Shown here piece by piece: positions 23,900 through 32,318 of a stretch of DNA of 34,336 nt. Every line of letters starts with the position of its first letter. The first letter of the stretch is position 1. Below the pieces are notes generated by a model. That model saw only the letters and a program-made list of their open reading frames with translations. It was not told where the DNA came from and ran no database searches. The stretch comes from an uncultured Anderseniella sp. (GTDB taxonomy: Bacteria > Pseudomonadota > Alphaproteobacteria > Rhizobiales > Aestuariivirgaceae), in NCBI GenBank assembly GCA_938039915.1, contig CALHUA010000200.1, forward strand, positions 1-34,336. The letters are read 5' to 3'. The translations under genes were made by a program, and so were the position numbers.

Positions 23900-25312
23900 G
23901 TGACCGAAACGATGAAATACATTTCAACACGCGGCCAGGCGCCTGCCCTGGGCTTCACTGATGTACTGCTGGCCGGCCTGGCATCCGACGGCGGGCTGTA
24001 TGTGCCGGAAAGCTGGCCGCAGCTGACCCATGCCGAATTGACGGCGCTGCGCGGCGCGAGCTATGCGGACATCGCCTTTGCCGTCATAAAACCGTTTACC
24101 GGCGGCGAGGTTGAAGATGCCCACCTGCGCCGGATGATCGATGAGGCGTATGCGACCTTTGCTCACAAGGCAGTGGTGCCGCTGAAACAGCTGGATGCGA
24201 ACCACTGGTTGATGGAACTGTTCCACGGGCCCACACTGGCGTTCAAGGATGTCGCCATGCAGCTGCTGGCGCGGTTGATGGATCACGCGCTGGAACGTGC
24301 CGGCAGGCGCGCCACAATCGTCGGTGCGACATCCGGTGATACCGGCGGAGCCGCCATAGACGCGTTCGCGGCGTCGGCCCGCACCGACATATTCATCCTG
24401 CATCCCCATGGTCTCGTCAGTGACGTGCAGCGCCGCCAGATGACCACGGTGGACAGGCCGAACATTCACAACATCGCCCTAGAAGGCAATTTCGACGATT
24501 GCCAGGCACACGTCAAAGCCATGTTCGCCGATGAGGGATTTCGCGACAGCGTCTTGTTATCAGGGGTCAATTCGATCAACTGGGCGCGCATCATGGCGCA
24601 GACGGTGTACTACTTCACCACTGCGCTGGCGCTGGGCGCACCTGACCGCAAGGTGGATTTCTGCGTGCCGACCGGCAATTTCGGGGACGTTTTCGCAGGC
24701 CACGTCGCGCGACATATGGGATTGCCCGTAGGTGATCTGGTGATTGCGACCAACATCAACGACATTCTGCACCGCACGATGGAAACCGGCCGGTATGAAG
24801 TTCTCGGCGTTGAAGCGACCCTCAGCCCGTCCATGGACATTCAGGTCTCCAGCAATTTCGAACGCCTGTTGTTCGAAGCCTGCGGCAAGGATGCGAACCA
24901 TCTTTCAACTCTGATGGCCGGGTTGAAACAGTCCGGCAGTTTCACCCTGAGCAGCGACATGCACGATTACATCACCACCGGCTTTGCGTCGGGTCGAACC
25001 AGTGAGGCAGAAACCGCCGACCTCATTCGCACGACGTTGGCAGAAACCGGTGAATTGCTCGACCCGCACACCGCAGTGGGGTATGGCGTGGCCCGCGCCC
25101 GAGCCAGACAGGATGTGCCGATGGTTACACTGGCGACGGCACATCCGGCAAAGTTCCCGGATGCTGTCGAGGCAGCCAGTGCTACCCGGCCATCCCTGCC
25201 GGAACGGCTGGATGATCTGATGCAGCGTCCGGAACGCTTCGACGTGCTGGCCAACGACTTGTCGGCGGTGAAGCAGTTCGTTCTCGACCGCACACAAGTA
25301 GGTAAAGTCTGA
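23900..25312 (+). CDS. thrC: Threonine synthase
   Basis: It converts O-phosphohomoserine to threonine with PLP. It has 470 residues and is of the bacterial/fungal class with the N-terminal motif MKYISTRGQAPALGFTDVLLAGLASDGGLYVPE. The PLP lysine lies in HGPTLAFKDVAMQLLARL, the phosphate loop in GATSGDTGGAAIDAF, and FCVPTGNFGDVFAGH is also conserved. The track start is GTG 23900; ATG 23912 gives the common family start MKYIST and is equally possible, and neither has a strong ribosome site. Its stop shares one base with the next ATG (TGATG). The gene order surf1-thrC-M16 is seen in related bacteria. Confidence 0.96.
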   Translation: MTETMKYISTRGQAPALGFTDVLLAGLASDGGLYVPESWPQLTHAELTALRGASYADIAFAVIKPFTGGEVEDAHLRRMIDEAYATFAHKAVVPLKQLDANHWLMELFHGPTLAFKDVAMQLLARLMDHALERAGRRATIVGATSGDTGGAAIDAFAASARTDIFILHPHGLVSDVQRRQMTTVDRPNIHNIALEGNFDDCQAHVKAMFADEGFRDSVLLSGVNSINWARIMAQTVYYFTTALALGAPDRKVDFCVPTGNFGDVFAGHVARHMGLPVGDLVIATNINDILHRTMETGRYEVLGVEATLSPSMDIQVSSNFERLLFEACGKDANHLSTLMAGLKQSGSFTLSSDMHDYITTGFASGRTSEAETADLIRTTLAETGELLDPHTAVGYGVARARARQDVPMVTLATAHPAKFPDAVEAASATRPSLPERLDDLMQRPERFDVLANDLSAVKQFVLDRTQVGKV

Positions 25313-26571
25313 TGAGCGCACGCACCACCACATTGGACAACGGACTGACCGTTGTGTCTCACAACATGGCGCACGTGGAAACCGTTTCGCTCGGCATGTG
25401 GACCAGGGCAGGTGCGCGTGACGAGGAAGACAACGAGAACGGATTGGCTCACCTGCTGGAGCACATGGCCTTCAAGGGCACCAAAAACCGGTCTGCATTC
25501 GAGATCGCGGCCGAAATAGAAGCCGCGGGAGGTGACATGAACGCGTCGACGTCCATGGAGACCACTGCCTATTATGCCCGCGTGCTGCGCAATGACTGGC
25601 AGCTTGCGCTGGACGTGATTTCGGACATCGTCATGAACCCGGTATTTGCGGCCGATGACCTGACATTGGAAAAAGGTGTCATTCTGCAGGAGATAGCCGC
25701 TGCACAGGACACCCCCGATGATCTGGTGTTCGACCTGGTCCAGAACCTGGCGTGGCCGGACCATTCGCTTGGGCGGGACATTCTTGGCACACGGGAAACG
25801 GTCAGCAAATTCAGTGCGGACAATCTCGCTGCCTATCGCGCCAAACACTATACCGGGTCGCGCATGGTGCTGTCGGCTGCAGGCCGCATCGATCATGATG
25901 CACTGGTGGATGCCGCCCGCGAGCGGTTTGCAGCCATTGAACACGGCGAACCCGCCAGCCGCACCACGCCGGACTATTCCGGTGGCGATGCAGCCCGCAA
26001 ACGGCCGCTCGATCAGGTACATCAGGTCATGGCGTTTTCAACACCGGGTTATTATGACGATGATGTCTACGGTATTCATCTCCTGGCCAGCATTCTTGGC
26101 GGCGGCATGTCATCGCGGCTGTTTCAGGAAGTTCGCGAGCGCCGTGGTCTTTGCTATTCCACCTTTGCCCATGTGTCGGCTTTTGCCGATACCGGTCTCA
26201 TGCAGGTATATGCGGGCACGGCACCTGATAAGGCCGCGGAATTTTGTAAGGTGGCGACGGATGTGCTGCTGGCCAGCACGCAGGACATAGAGCAGGCCGA
26301 ACTTGACCGTGCCCGGGCACAACTCAAGGCCTCGCTTGTCATGAGCCTGGAAAGTCCCTCCTCGCGTGCCGACCAGATTGCCCGCCAGTTTCTCGCTTAC
26401 GGCAAGGTTCCTGACGTTGCCGATATTCTTGCCAAGGTAGATGCAGTGACCACCGGTGATGTGAAACGCCTGGCAGCAGCGACATTCAGCGGGGCAAGCC
26501 TGTCACGCGCGGCAGTTGGTGATACATCACTGCTTGCACAAGGCAATGAACTTGCGGCAAGATTTGCTTGA
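25312..26571 (+). CDS. M16-family zinc peptidase (mitochondrial processing peptidase-like)
   Basis: The 419-residue protein has the inverted zinc motif HLLEH in LAHLLEHMAFKGTKNRSA (about residue 48) and the third ligand glutamate in LEKGVILQEIAAAQDTPDD, so it should be active. The middle carries the Gly-rich loop LASILGGGMSSRLFQEVRERRGLCYS of the second half-domain. It resembles the beta subunit of mitochondrial processing peptidase, and in alphaproteobacteria such a protein is commonly encoded next to thrC. Its substrate here is unknown. It is translationally coupled to thrC by the TGATG overlap. No signal peptide is visible, so it is probably cytoplasmic. Confidence 0.95.
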   Translation: MSARTTTLDNGLTVVSHNMAHVETVSLGMWTRAGARDEEDNENGLAHLLEHMAFKGTKNRSAFEIAAEIEAAGGDMNASTSMETTAYYARVLRNDWQLALDVISDIVMNPVFAADDLTLEKGVILQEIAAAQDTPDDLVFDLVQNLAWPDHSLGRDILGTRETVSKFSADNLAAYRAKHYTGSRMVLSAAGRIDHDALVDAARERFAAIEHGEPASRTTPDYSGGDAARKRPLDQVHQVMAFSTPGYYDDDVYGIHLLASILGGGMSSRLFQEVRERRGLCYSTFAHVSAFADTGLMQVYAGTAPDKAAEFCKVATDVLLASTQDIEQAELDRARAQLKASLVMSLESPSSRADQIARQFLAYGKVPDVADILAKVDAVTTGDVKRLAAATFSGASLSRAAVGDTSLLAQGNELAARFA

Positions 26572-26611
26572 ATAGTCGACGTGTGGCCGGCTATCAATCA
26601 AGACAGTCAAA

Positions 26612-27199
26612 ATGTCATTCTTGAGAACCTATGCATACCTGGACACTGACCCGGTCATACAGACCGGGAAGGTCATATTACGTCCTGCCATAGGGGCTGA
26701 TTATGCCCAATGGGCGCAATTGAGGTCGTCCAGCAGGGCGTTTCTGGAACCGTGGGAACCGACCTGGCCTCGTGATGATCTGACCAAATCGTCTTATCGA
26801 CACCGCATTCGCCGTTACAACAAGGATATGCGTGACGACTATGCCTATGCGTTTTTTGTGTTTTGCCGGCAGTCCGGCAATCTGGTTGGCGGGCTGACCA
26901 TTTCCAATGTGCGCCGTGGCGTCGCGCAAACCTGTTCCCTGGGCTATTGGGTCGGCCAGCCCTATGCCAACCAGGGTTATATGTCTGCGGCGGTAAACGC
27001 GGCCGTGTCATTCTGTTTCGACAGTTTGCGGCTGCACCGCATTGAAGCTGCCTGCCTGCCGGTCAATGAGGCTTCGAGAAAACTGCTGTTGCGGTGTGGA
27101 TTCTCGCAGGAAGGCTATGCCCGCAAATACCTGAAGATCAACGGCAGATGGCAGGATCACCTGCTGTTTGCTTTGCTGGACGCAGATCCGCCCGGGTGA
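26612..27199 (+). CDS. GNAT-family acetyltransferase (RimJ/RimL-like)
   Basis: The 195-residue protein belongs to the ribosomal-protein N-acetyltransferase type. Its order is VILRPAIGADYAQWAQLRSSSRAFLEPWEP, then LVGGLTISNVRRGVAQTCSLGYWVGQPYANQGYMSAAV with the acetyl-CoA loop (Q/R-x-x-G-x-G/A form QPYANQGY), then LHRIEAACLPVNEASRKLLLRCGF. That last run is typical of RimJ-like enzymes, which modify the N-terminal amine of a ribosomal protein. The true substrate is not certain. There is no clear ribosome site before the ATG. It follows the M16 gene by 40 bp and is the last gene before the MITE-like element. Confidence 0.9.
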   Translation: MSFLRTYAYLDTDPVIQTGKVILRPAIGADYAQWAQLRSSSRAFLEPWEPTWPRDDLTKSSYRHRIRRYNKDMRDDYAYAFFVFCRQSGNLVGGLTISNVRRGVAQTCSLGYWVGQPYANQGYMSAAVNAAVSFCFDSLRLHRIEAACLPVNEASRKLLLRCGFSQEGYARKYLKINGRWQDHLLFALLDADPPG

Positions 27200-27318
27200 T
27201 TGAGGTGGATCGCATATGCCTTTGAGTCGGCAGCCATTTCAGTGGATAGTGGGCGCGATTGTCGTCAGCGGGCTTTGGTCTTCGACGATAGTCAGGCTAA
27301 GATGTATTTACCGTGTAA

Positions 27319-27349
27319 TACCAAAGGAAGTAATTATGGACCCATTTGA
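27319..27349 (+). repeat. Left terminal inverted repeat of the MITE-like element
   Basis: The left 31-bp arm is identical to the reverse complement of 27550-27580. It contains an in-frame ATG (ATGGACCCATTTGA). Confidence 0.85.
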
Positions 27350-27549
27350 TGGAGTCAAATCCGGCCACTCTGGCAGGCGCGGTGCGCAGCGCGATGCGGT
27401 GCATCGGGCAAGCGCCGCAACGCACCAGATGGACGAATTTGGCCCACCAAAGGCCGGTTTTTCGCGCCTGCTGGACGTCGTTATGCTCCACTTGAGGTCA
27501 GCCAGACCAAGGCGTGAAGCATGCCTAGCCAGCAAACGCGAAAAACCGG

Positions 27550-27580
27550 TCAAATGGGTCCATAATTACTTCCTTTGGTA
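27550..27580 (-). repeat. Right terminal inverted repeat of the MITE-like element
   Basis: The right 31-bp arm is a perfect match to the left arm on the opposite strand. It ends 21 bp before the start codon of the EAL gene. Confidence 0.85.
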
Positions 27581-27601
27581 TAAGTTACAGAGAGAGTTGC
27601 G

Positions 27602-30600
27602 ATGCCATTCTGGCGGTTAACGGTTGCAGCATTGGTCGGCATTTGCATGACCCTGATCGTGAGCACGGCCGGTGTCCAGGCACAGGATGCCGGCAAAGTC
27701 GTGCGTGCCGATTTCTCGGCCAGCCACATCGATGTTGTACCGTTTCTGGGTGCTGTTCAAAGCGACAACAGACAGGTCGTGGTCCAACTGCCCGCAACCG
27801 CTGCCGGCCAGACCGAAAGCATGAACCTGCAGGCAACGGGCGCCGGACCGCAATACCGATGGGCCATATTCACGACCGCCAACCCGTCGGCGATTGAACG
27901 GGAACTGGTCATAGACGCGGCAAGACAGTCGTTCCCCGGGTCGGGAATCGTGTCGCCGTCATATTCCAGCAGCCGTATTTCGGCGGCCTCGTCTTCGCGA
28001 AGTGTGACCCTGCGCCGGTTGAATATACCCGACCGTGACGCGTTCGCATTTACCGTGCCGCCGAACACCAGTCTTACTGTCGCCCTGGAACTGTCCGAGG
28101 TCGGCGTTTCAGGCGTCAGGCTCTGGCAGCGCTCGGCATTTGACCACAATGCCTATCGCCAGGCCCTGTATCGCGGCATCGTTCTGGGCATGGCGATGTT
28201 GGCGGTGGTGGTTATTACCTGTCTGGTGCTGCTGTCGCCACAGATCGTGTTCCCCTTGTCGATGATTTTTGCCGTGCCTGCCGTTGGCTTTATAACCCTG
28301 GAGACCGGCCAGCTTGAAGCTGCATTGAACTCCGTTCTGCCGGTGCTGGTTCCCCGGCATGAAGTGCTCAGTGCCATCATCGAGGCGTTGATGACGGCCG
28401 GGGTGATGTTCATGGGCGTCACAATCATGCGGACCCGGCGGCAATTGCCGACCCTGAGCGGGCTGTTGATTTTTGCCGGCGGGGCAGGTGTCGCCCTTGC
28501 CGCCTATGCATTCTTCGAGCCGGTACTGGTAAAACAGATTGTGCGGATCGGTTTTGCGCTGGGTGTGGTCACTGTGCTTGTGGCGTCTGCAATTCTGGCG
28601 CATCGCGGTGGCGTGCGGGCTAAGTCATCCAGCATGATCTGGATACTTCTCGGCCTGTGGACGGCGGCGGCAAGCTTCATTGCGATCGCGCGGCCTCCCA
28701 GCGAACTCGCCTCGCCGGTTCTGGTCGGCGGCCTGGCGCTGGTGCTGGTGGCGCTGGCGTTCGTGCTGGCCTATTTCGCCTTTTCCAGTGCGCTGAACCC
28801 GGAACAGGACACGCTGGAAGCTGAACGCAATGCGCTTGCCCTGGCCAGTGCGTCCCAGGTCGTCTGGGATTACGAGCCGGGTGATAATTCGTTTTTCGTC
28901 GGCACCGAGCTGGAAAAGGTGCTGGGATATGAAGAAGACAGTCTCGACAACACCGATCCGAAGTCCTGGCTGACACTGATCCATCCCAATGATCACAACG
29001 CTTATTTTGCCGCTCTGGAAGTAGCGAAATTGCGCGGAAACCAGCATTTTGAACAGCAGTTGCGTGTGCGCCATGCCGACGGCCGCTATCGCTGGTACAC
29101 GCTCAAGGGCAGTTCCCTGCCCAACGGTTCCGAGACGGGGTTGCGCCTGACTGGCGTGCTGAGTGATGCATCGCAACAGCGCAATTCGCAAAATCGCCTG
29201 TTGTCCGATGCCATTTTCGATGTGGTCACGGGACTGCCCAACTATGCGCTTTATCTTGACCGGCTGTCCCAGGCCACCAAGCGCGCGGTCGCCAATGATG
29301 ACCTGCAGCTCAATATCGTGATTGTCGATATTGATCGCTTCAACGTGGTCAATGACCGGCTCGGACAGGAGATTGGTGACAGCCTGTTGAAGACCATTTC
29401 GCGACGCATTGAAAAACTTTTGCCGGAGACCAGCAGTCTTGCCCGGATGCCCGGCGATCAGTTTGCCATTATTCATGAGACGTCATCTGATCAGGACGCA
29501 ATGGAGACGGCGATTATTTTCGTGGATCAGGTCCGCCATGCCGTCTCCCAGCCGGTAAGAGTGCCGCCGAACGAGATTTACCTGACCTGCTGCGTCGGTG
29601 TCGCCCACTGGAACCCGGAAATGGAAGGCGCAGACGTGCTGCACAGATGTGCCGATACCGCATTGTTTGACGCGAAGATGCGCGGCAAGGACAAGGTTGC
29701 CTTCTACAAGCCCGGCATGTTGCAGGAAACAACATCTTCCGCCTTGAGCACCGAGGATCTGCAGGAGGCGTTGCAGGAGCGCCGCCTGGAGCTTTTGTAT
29801 CAGCCGATCATGCGGTTGTCTGACCGCCAGCTGGCCGGGTTCGAGGCGCTGGTTCGGCTGCGTAAAGCCGACGGTGAAGTTCTGGAACCGTCGAGCTTTC
29901 TTCCACTGGCGGAACGCTCCGGTCTGATCGGAGATGTCGGCGCCTTCGTATTGTCCGAAGCAGCTCGTCAGCTTGGTGTATGGCAGCGGATGTTTACCCC
30001 GGCGCAACCGGTTTTTGTTTCGGTCAACGTGTCCTCGTCCCAGTTGACCGGTCCGCGCCTTTTGCATCTTGCGCGCACGGTATTGTCCCGCGAAGAACTT
30101 GCGCCCGGCACCTTGAAGCTGGAAGTCACCGAGACAATGGTGATGGAAAACCCGGAGCTGTCGCTGCAGATGCTCGACCGGCTTAAAGCGCTGGGCATCG
30201 GGCTTTCATGCGATGATTTCGGAACCGGTTATTCATCCTTGTCCTATTTGAGGCGCCTGCCGTTCGACACCATCAAGGTAGACCGCTCTTTCCTGCAGGC
30301 CGGGCTTGAAACGGATCGCGGATCGGTGATTCTGGATGCCATTATTCTTCTGGCTCACGACCTTGGCCTTCAGGTGGTGGCAGAAGGTGTCGAGACGCGT
30401 GAACAGCTCAATCATCTGGTAACGCTGGAATGTGACCTGGCTCAGGGTTTCCTGATTGGTGAACCGATCGATGCCCAGCAGGTGCTTGAAGCACTTGGCG
30501 CGCCGTCGCGTGGTGCGTCATCGAGCCAGTCCGGCATTGCATCCCTGTGGAGCCGCCTGACGCGCCGGCAGCCGGTTGTACCGGCGGCATCCATTGCAAC

Positions 30601-31420
30601 GGAGGCAGAGCCTGAGCCTGAAGTGGAAAGCCTGGCGCCATGGTCGCCATATGACTTCCACCCAGCGCCATGGGCGCCGCGAGTTGCAAATCCTGCTTAT
30701 GAGCAACCGGCAATCGAGGGGCCGCAAGACTCTGAGAATGTTGAGGCAGACGAGGCCGCAGACGAACAACTGGCGCCGGTTGATTATCCGGTACATGGCC
30801 GGCAAACGACTGAAGCTGACCTGGAAACAGTGTCACGACAGGTCAAGGATGCGCTGGCGGGGATCGCTGAAACTCCCGCAGCGAGACCGGCAGCATCAAG
30901 GCCAATCCCGCCTTTGGCCCCGGTCACGGCAAGAAGGCCTGCGGCAGAAATCAGACCGGTGCCCAAGGTCGATCCTGTGCCGGTGGTACCGCCTGCGCCA
31001 CCTGCGGCAGAGCCGAAGCCATCACCAAAAGCGGAACCCGCACCGGCGTCGAAACCGGCTGCAGAACCAGCATCTGCGCCGGCAAAAGAGCCTGCCAAAG
31101 TATCGAAACCGCCAGTTGTTGACCCGGTTCCGGCGAAATCGAAACCGGCCGCTGACAAACAGCCGGAAACCCAAAAAGCGCGTCAGAAGGAACCTGAAAA
31201 ACCGGACGGCAGGGCCGCTGAAAAACCGGTAGCACGTAAAGTCACCAATGGAGCTGCCGCGGCCAAGGATGACACGGCGGAAACCGCCGCGCCGTGCAAA
31301 CCCCGGGCGCAGGACAAGCCCAAGAAAACCAGGGCAGCAAGAAAGCAACCTGCGAAAAAAGCCGCGGCCAGGAAAAAACGCAGCGTGGCGAAAAAGGCCA
31401 AGGGAACCAATGCGGCCTAA
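27602..31420 (+). CDS. Membrane c-di-GMP phosphodiesterase: 7TM-PAS-GGDEF(degenerate)-EAL with basic tail
   Basis: The protein has 1272 residues. A signal peptide (1-27) and periplasmic segment (28-190) precede seven membrane helices (about 190-405), a 7TMR-DISM-like layout. PAS is at 415-525, a GGDEF domain at 533-690 whose active site has become PGDQF (RMPGDQFAI), and an EAL domain at 717-955. The EAL catalytic set is present: FEALVRL, VNVSSSQL, LEVTETMV, CDDFGTGYSSLSYL, VAEGVE. It should degrade c-di-GMP, with the GGDEF part regulatory. Residues about 960-1272 are low complexity and proline/alanine/lysine-rich, ending in a histone H1-like KKAAARKKRSVAKKAKG. A weak AGAGAG ribosome site precedes the ATG, and the MITE-like element ends 21 bp before it. 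Confidence 0.92.
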   Translation: MPFWRLTVAALVGICMTLIVSTAGVQAQDAGKVVRADFSASHIDVVPFLGAVQSDNRQVVVQLPATAAGQTESMNLQATGAGPQYRWAIFTTANPSAIERELVIDAARQSFPGSGIVSPSYSSSRISAASSSRSVTLRRLNIPDRDAFAFTVPPNTSLTVALELSEVGVSGVRLWQRSAFDHNAYRQALYRGIVLGMAMLAVVVITCLVLLSPQIVFPLSMIFAVPAVGFITLETGQLEAALNSVLPVLVPRHEVLSAIIEALMTAGVMFMGVTIMRTRRQLPTLSGLLIFAGGAGVALAAYAFFEPVLVKQIVRIGFALGVVTVLVASAILAHRGGVRAKSSSMIWILLGLWTAAASFIAIARPPSELASPVLVGGLALVLVALAFVLAYFAFSSALNPEQDTLEAERNALALASASQVVWDYEPGDNSFFVGTELEKVLGYEEDSLDNTDPKSWLTLIHPNDHNAYFAALEVAKLRGNQHFEQQLRVRHADGRYRWYTLKGSSLPNGSETGLRLTGVLSDASQQRNSQNRLLSDAIFDVVTGLPNYALYLDRLSQATKRAVANDDLQLNIVIVDIDRFNVVNDRLGQEIGDSLLKTISRRIEKLLPETSSLARMPGDQFAIIHETSSDQDAMETAIIFVDQVRHAVSQPVRVPPNEIYLTCCVGVAHWNPEMEGADVLHRCADTALFDAKMRGKDKVAFYKPGMLQETTSSALSTEDLQEALQERRLELLYQPIMRLSDRQLAGFEALVRLRKADGEVLEPSSFLPLAERSGLIGDVGAFVLSEAARQLGVWQRMFTPAQPVFVSVNVSSSQLTGPRLLHLARTVLSREELAPGTLKLEVTETMVMENPELSLQMLDRLKALGIGLSCDDFGTGYSSLSYLRRLPFDTIKVDRSFLQAGLETDRGSVILDAIILLAHDLGLQVVAEGVETREQLNHLVTLECDLAQGFLIGEPIDAQQVLEALGAPSRGASSSQSGIASLWSRLTRRQPVVPAASIATEAEPEPEVESLAPWSPYDFHPAPWAPRVANPAYEQPAIEGPQDSENVEADEAADEQLAPVDYPVHGRQTTEADLETVSRQVKDALAGIAETPAARPAASRPIPPLAPVTARRPAAEIRPVPKVDPVPVVPPAPPAAEPKPSPKAEPAPASKPAAEPASAPAKEPAKVSKPPVVDPVPAKSKPAADKQPETQKARQKEPEKPDGRAAEKPVARKVTNGAAAAKDDTAETAAPCKPRAQDKPKKTRAARKQPAKKAAARKKRSVAKKAKGTNAA

Positions 31421-31484
31421 AACTGAGCGCCTTGAAGGCGATCAGGTCAAGACTTTCGTTTCCTTGTGTTAGTGAACAAATATG

Positions 31485-32072
31485 TCAGGCGTTGCCGAAG
31501 TGACCGCCCGACAGCATGGCTTCGTCGACACCGATACGGGCAAGTGCTGACTGGTATTTCGCATCCAGGTCACTGTCGAACAGTAATCTTTCATCAGCTT
31601 CGCAGTGCAGCCATCCGTTTTGACGAATTTCGCTCTCCAACTGTCCCGGGCCCCAACCTGTATAACCCAGTGCCAGAAGCGATTTGCGCGGCCCCTCGCC
31701 ACGCGCGATTGCCCGCAATACATCGAGTGTCGCCGTCAGCCCGATATTGCTGTCCACGCCTAACGTGCTTTCTGCACTGAAATAATCCCTTGAATGCAGG
31801 ACGAAACCACGGCTGGTCTCAACAGGACCGCCCTGCAGCACGCGCGTCGCGGCAATGCTTTCCGGCAGACGAATTGAATTGTCGTTGTCGACCAGGTCAA
31901 GGCGCTCCAGAAGCCCGCCGAACGACAGGCTGTCGACCTCATGATTGACCACCAGCCCCATTGCCCCATCCCTGGAATGGGCACACACGAATATGACAGC
32001 CCGTTCAAATCGGTCATCTCCGATGCCGGGCATTGCAATCAACATCTTGCCGTCGAGATATTGCTCAGTCAT
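31485..32072 (-). CDS. YqgE/AlgH family protein
   Basis: The 195-residue protein has the UPF0301 pattern: LDGKMLIAMPGIGDDRFERAVIFVCAHSRDGAMGLVVNHEV, GGPVETSRGFVLHS and LALGYTGWGPGQLESEI. The family is widespread and mostly uncharacterised; AlgH influences alginate production in Pseudomonas, but a general biochemical role is not settled. It is convergent with the EAL gene and divergent from the DsbD-like gene. A short GGGTC-TT-GACCC dyad lies just before its ATG and includes the probable ribosome site. It also has two conspicuous palindromes upstream. Confidence 0.94.
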   Translation of the reverse strand: MTEQYLDGKMLIAMPGIGDDRFERAVIFVCAHSRDGAMGLVVNHEVDSLSFGGLLERLDLVDNDNSIRLPESIAATRVLQGGPVETSRGFVLHSRDYFSAESTLGVDSNIGLTATLDVLRAIARGEGPRKSLLALGYTGWGPGQLESEIRQNGWLHCEADERLLFDSDLDAKYQSALARIGVDEAMLSGGHFGNA

Positions 32073-32108
32073 CCGGGTCTTGACCCCAAGTTTGTGTGCG
32101 GGAGCAAC

Positions 32109-32128
32109 ATGGGTTCACCTGAACCCAT
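32109..32128. repeat. Palindrome ATGGGTTCA-CC-TGAACCCAT (copy C)
   Basis: A perfect 9-bp stem, extended by CAAC/GTTG with a 3-nt bulge, lies 36 bp upstream of the yqgE start in a divergent promoter region. It is near-identical to copy A at 9499. Because it lies upstream of genes, a simple terminator role is less obvious. Confidence 0.6.
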
Positions 32129-32144
32129 AAAGTTGCACCAGCGC

Positions 32145-32210
32145 TTTGCAAGCGATCAGTTTAATGACTTTTGATTGATTCAATCAAAAGTCATACTGAT
32201 CTACTGCAAA
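32145..32210. repeat. 66-nt bulged hairpin between divergent yqgE and DsbD-like genes
   Basis: Three nested stems pair 27 bases: TTTGCA/TGCAAA, GATCAGT/ACTGATC and ATGACTTTTGATTG/CAATCAAAAGTCAT around a 3-nt loop, separated by a small internal loop and a 3-nt bulge. An alternative CGCTT-TGC-AAGCG hairpin (32142-32154) competes with the outer stem. No U tract follows on either strand. Confidence 0.7.
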
Positions 32211-32239
32211 GAATAGCACCTGTAAGGAGCTTCGGGCAA

Positions 32240-32266
32240 ATGTCCATGTGTCGGTTCTCGCATTAA
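32240..32266 (+). CDS. Possible leader peptide (8 codons, MSMCRFSH)
   Basis: A near-perfect ribosome site AAGGAG (32224-32229) sits 10 bases before an ATG that opens only MSMCRFSH before TAA. The annotated downstream gene at 32319 has no comparable ribosome site. It could be a leader peptide that couples or regulates the DsbD-like gene, or chance. Too short for homology judgement. Confidence 0.3.
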   Translation: MSMCRFSH

Positions 32267-32318
32267 TTTGATAGCGCTTTAATGGCGGTGATACCGAGTT
32301 TGCTGTTAGAACGATGCC

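Larger units (their letters stand above)
27319..27580. mobile_element. MITE-like element with 31-bp terminal inverted repeats
   Basis: The outer arms, beginning TACCAAAGGAAGTAATTATG and ending in its reverse complement, are perfect 31-bp inverted repeats. The 262-bp unit is flanked by a 3-bp direct repeat TAA (27316-27318 and 27581-27583), consistent with a target duplication, though TA alone could also serve. A second inner inverted repeat (27454-27474 with 27529-27549, 19 of 21 pairs, CCGGTTTTTCGCG core) makes it highly self-complementary. There is no transposase gene, so mobility would need one elsewhere. It lies between the GNAT gene and the EAL gene. Confidence 0.85.
27216..27620 (+). 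other. ORF running into and through the MITE-like element
   Basis: An ATG with GAGGTGG 9 bases upstream opens a 134-residue frame whose first 34 residues (MPLSRQPFQWIVGAIVVSG, hydrophobic) lie outside the insertion. The remainder is translated from the element itself. It could be the cut start of a small membrane or exported protein interrupted by the insertion, or chance. The tail KWVHNYFLWYK is encoded by the right terminal repeat and is not evidence of a real protein. Confidence 0.25.

Noticed and set aside
27297-27491. Minus-strand 64-residue ORF in the MITE-like element (ends KWVHNYFLWYY)
   Set aside because: It is a by-product of the palindromic arms: the same peptide is made from both ends on both strands, and no ribosome site is seen.
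31428-31440. CGCCTT-G-AAGGCG as a terminator after the EAL gene
   Set aside because: The stem is short with a near-zero loop and no U tract.
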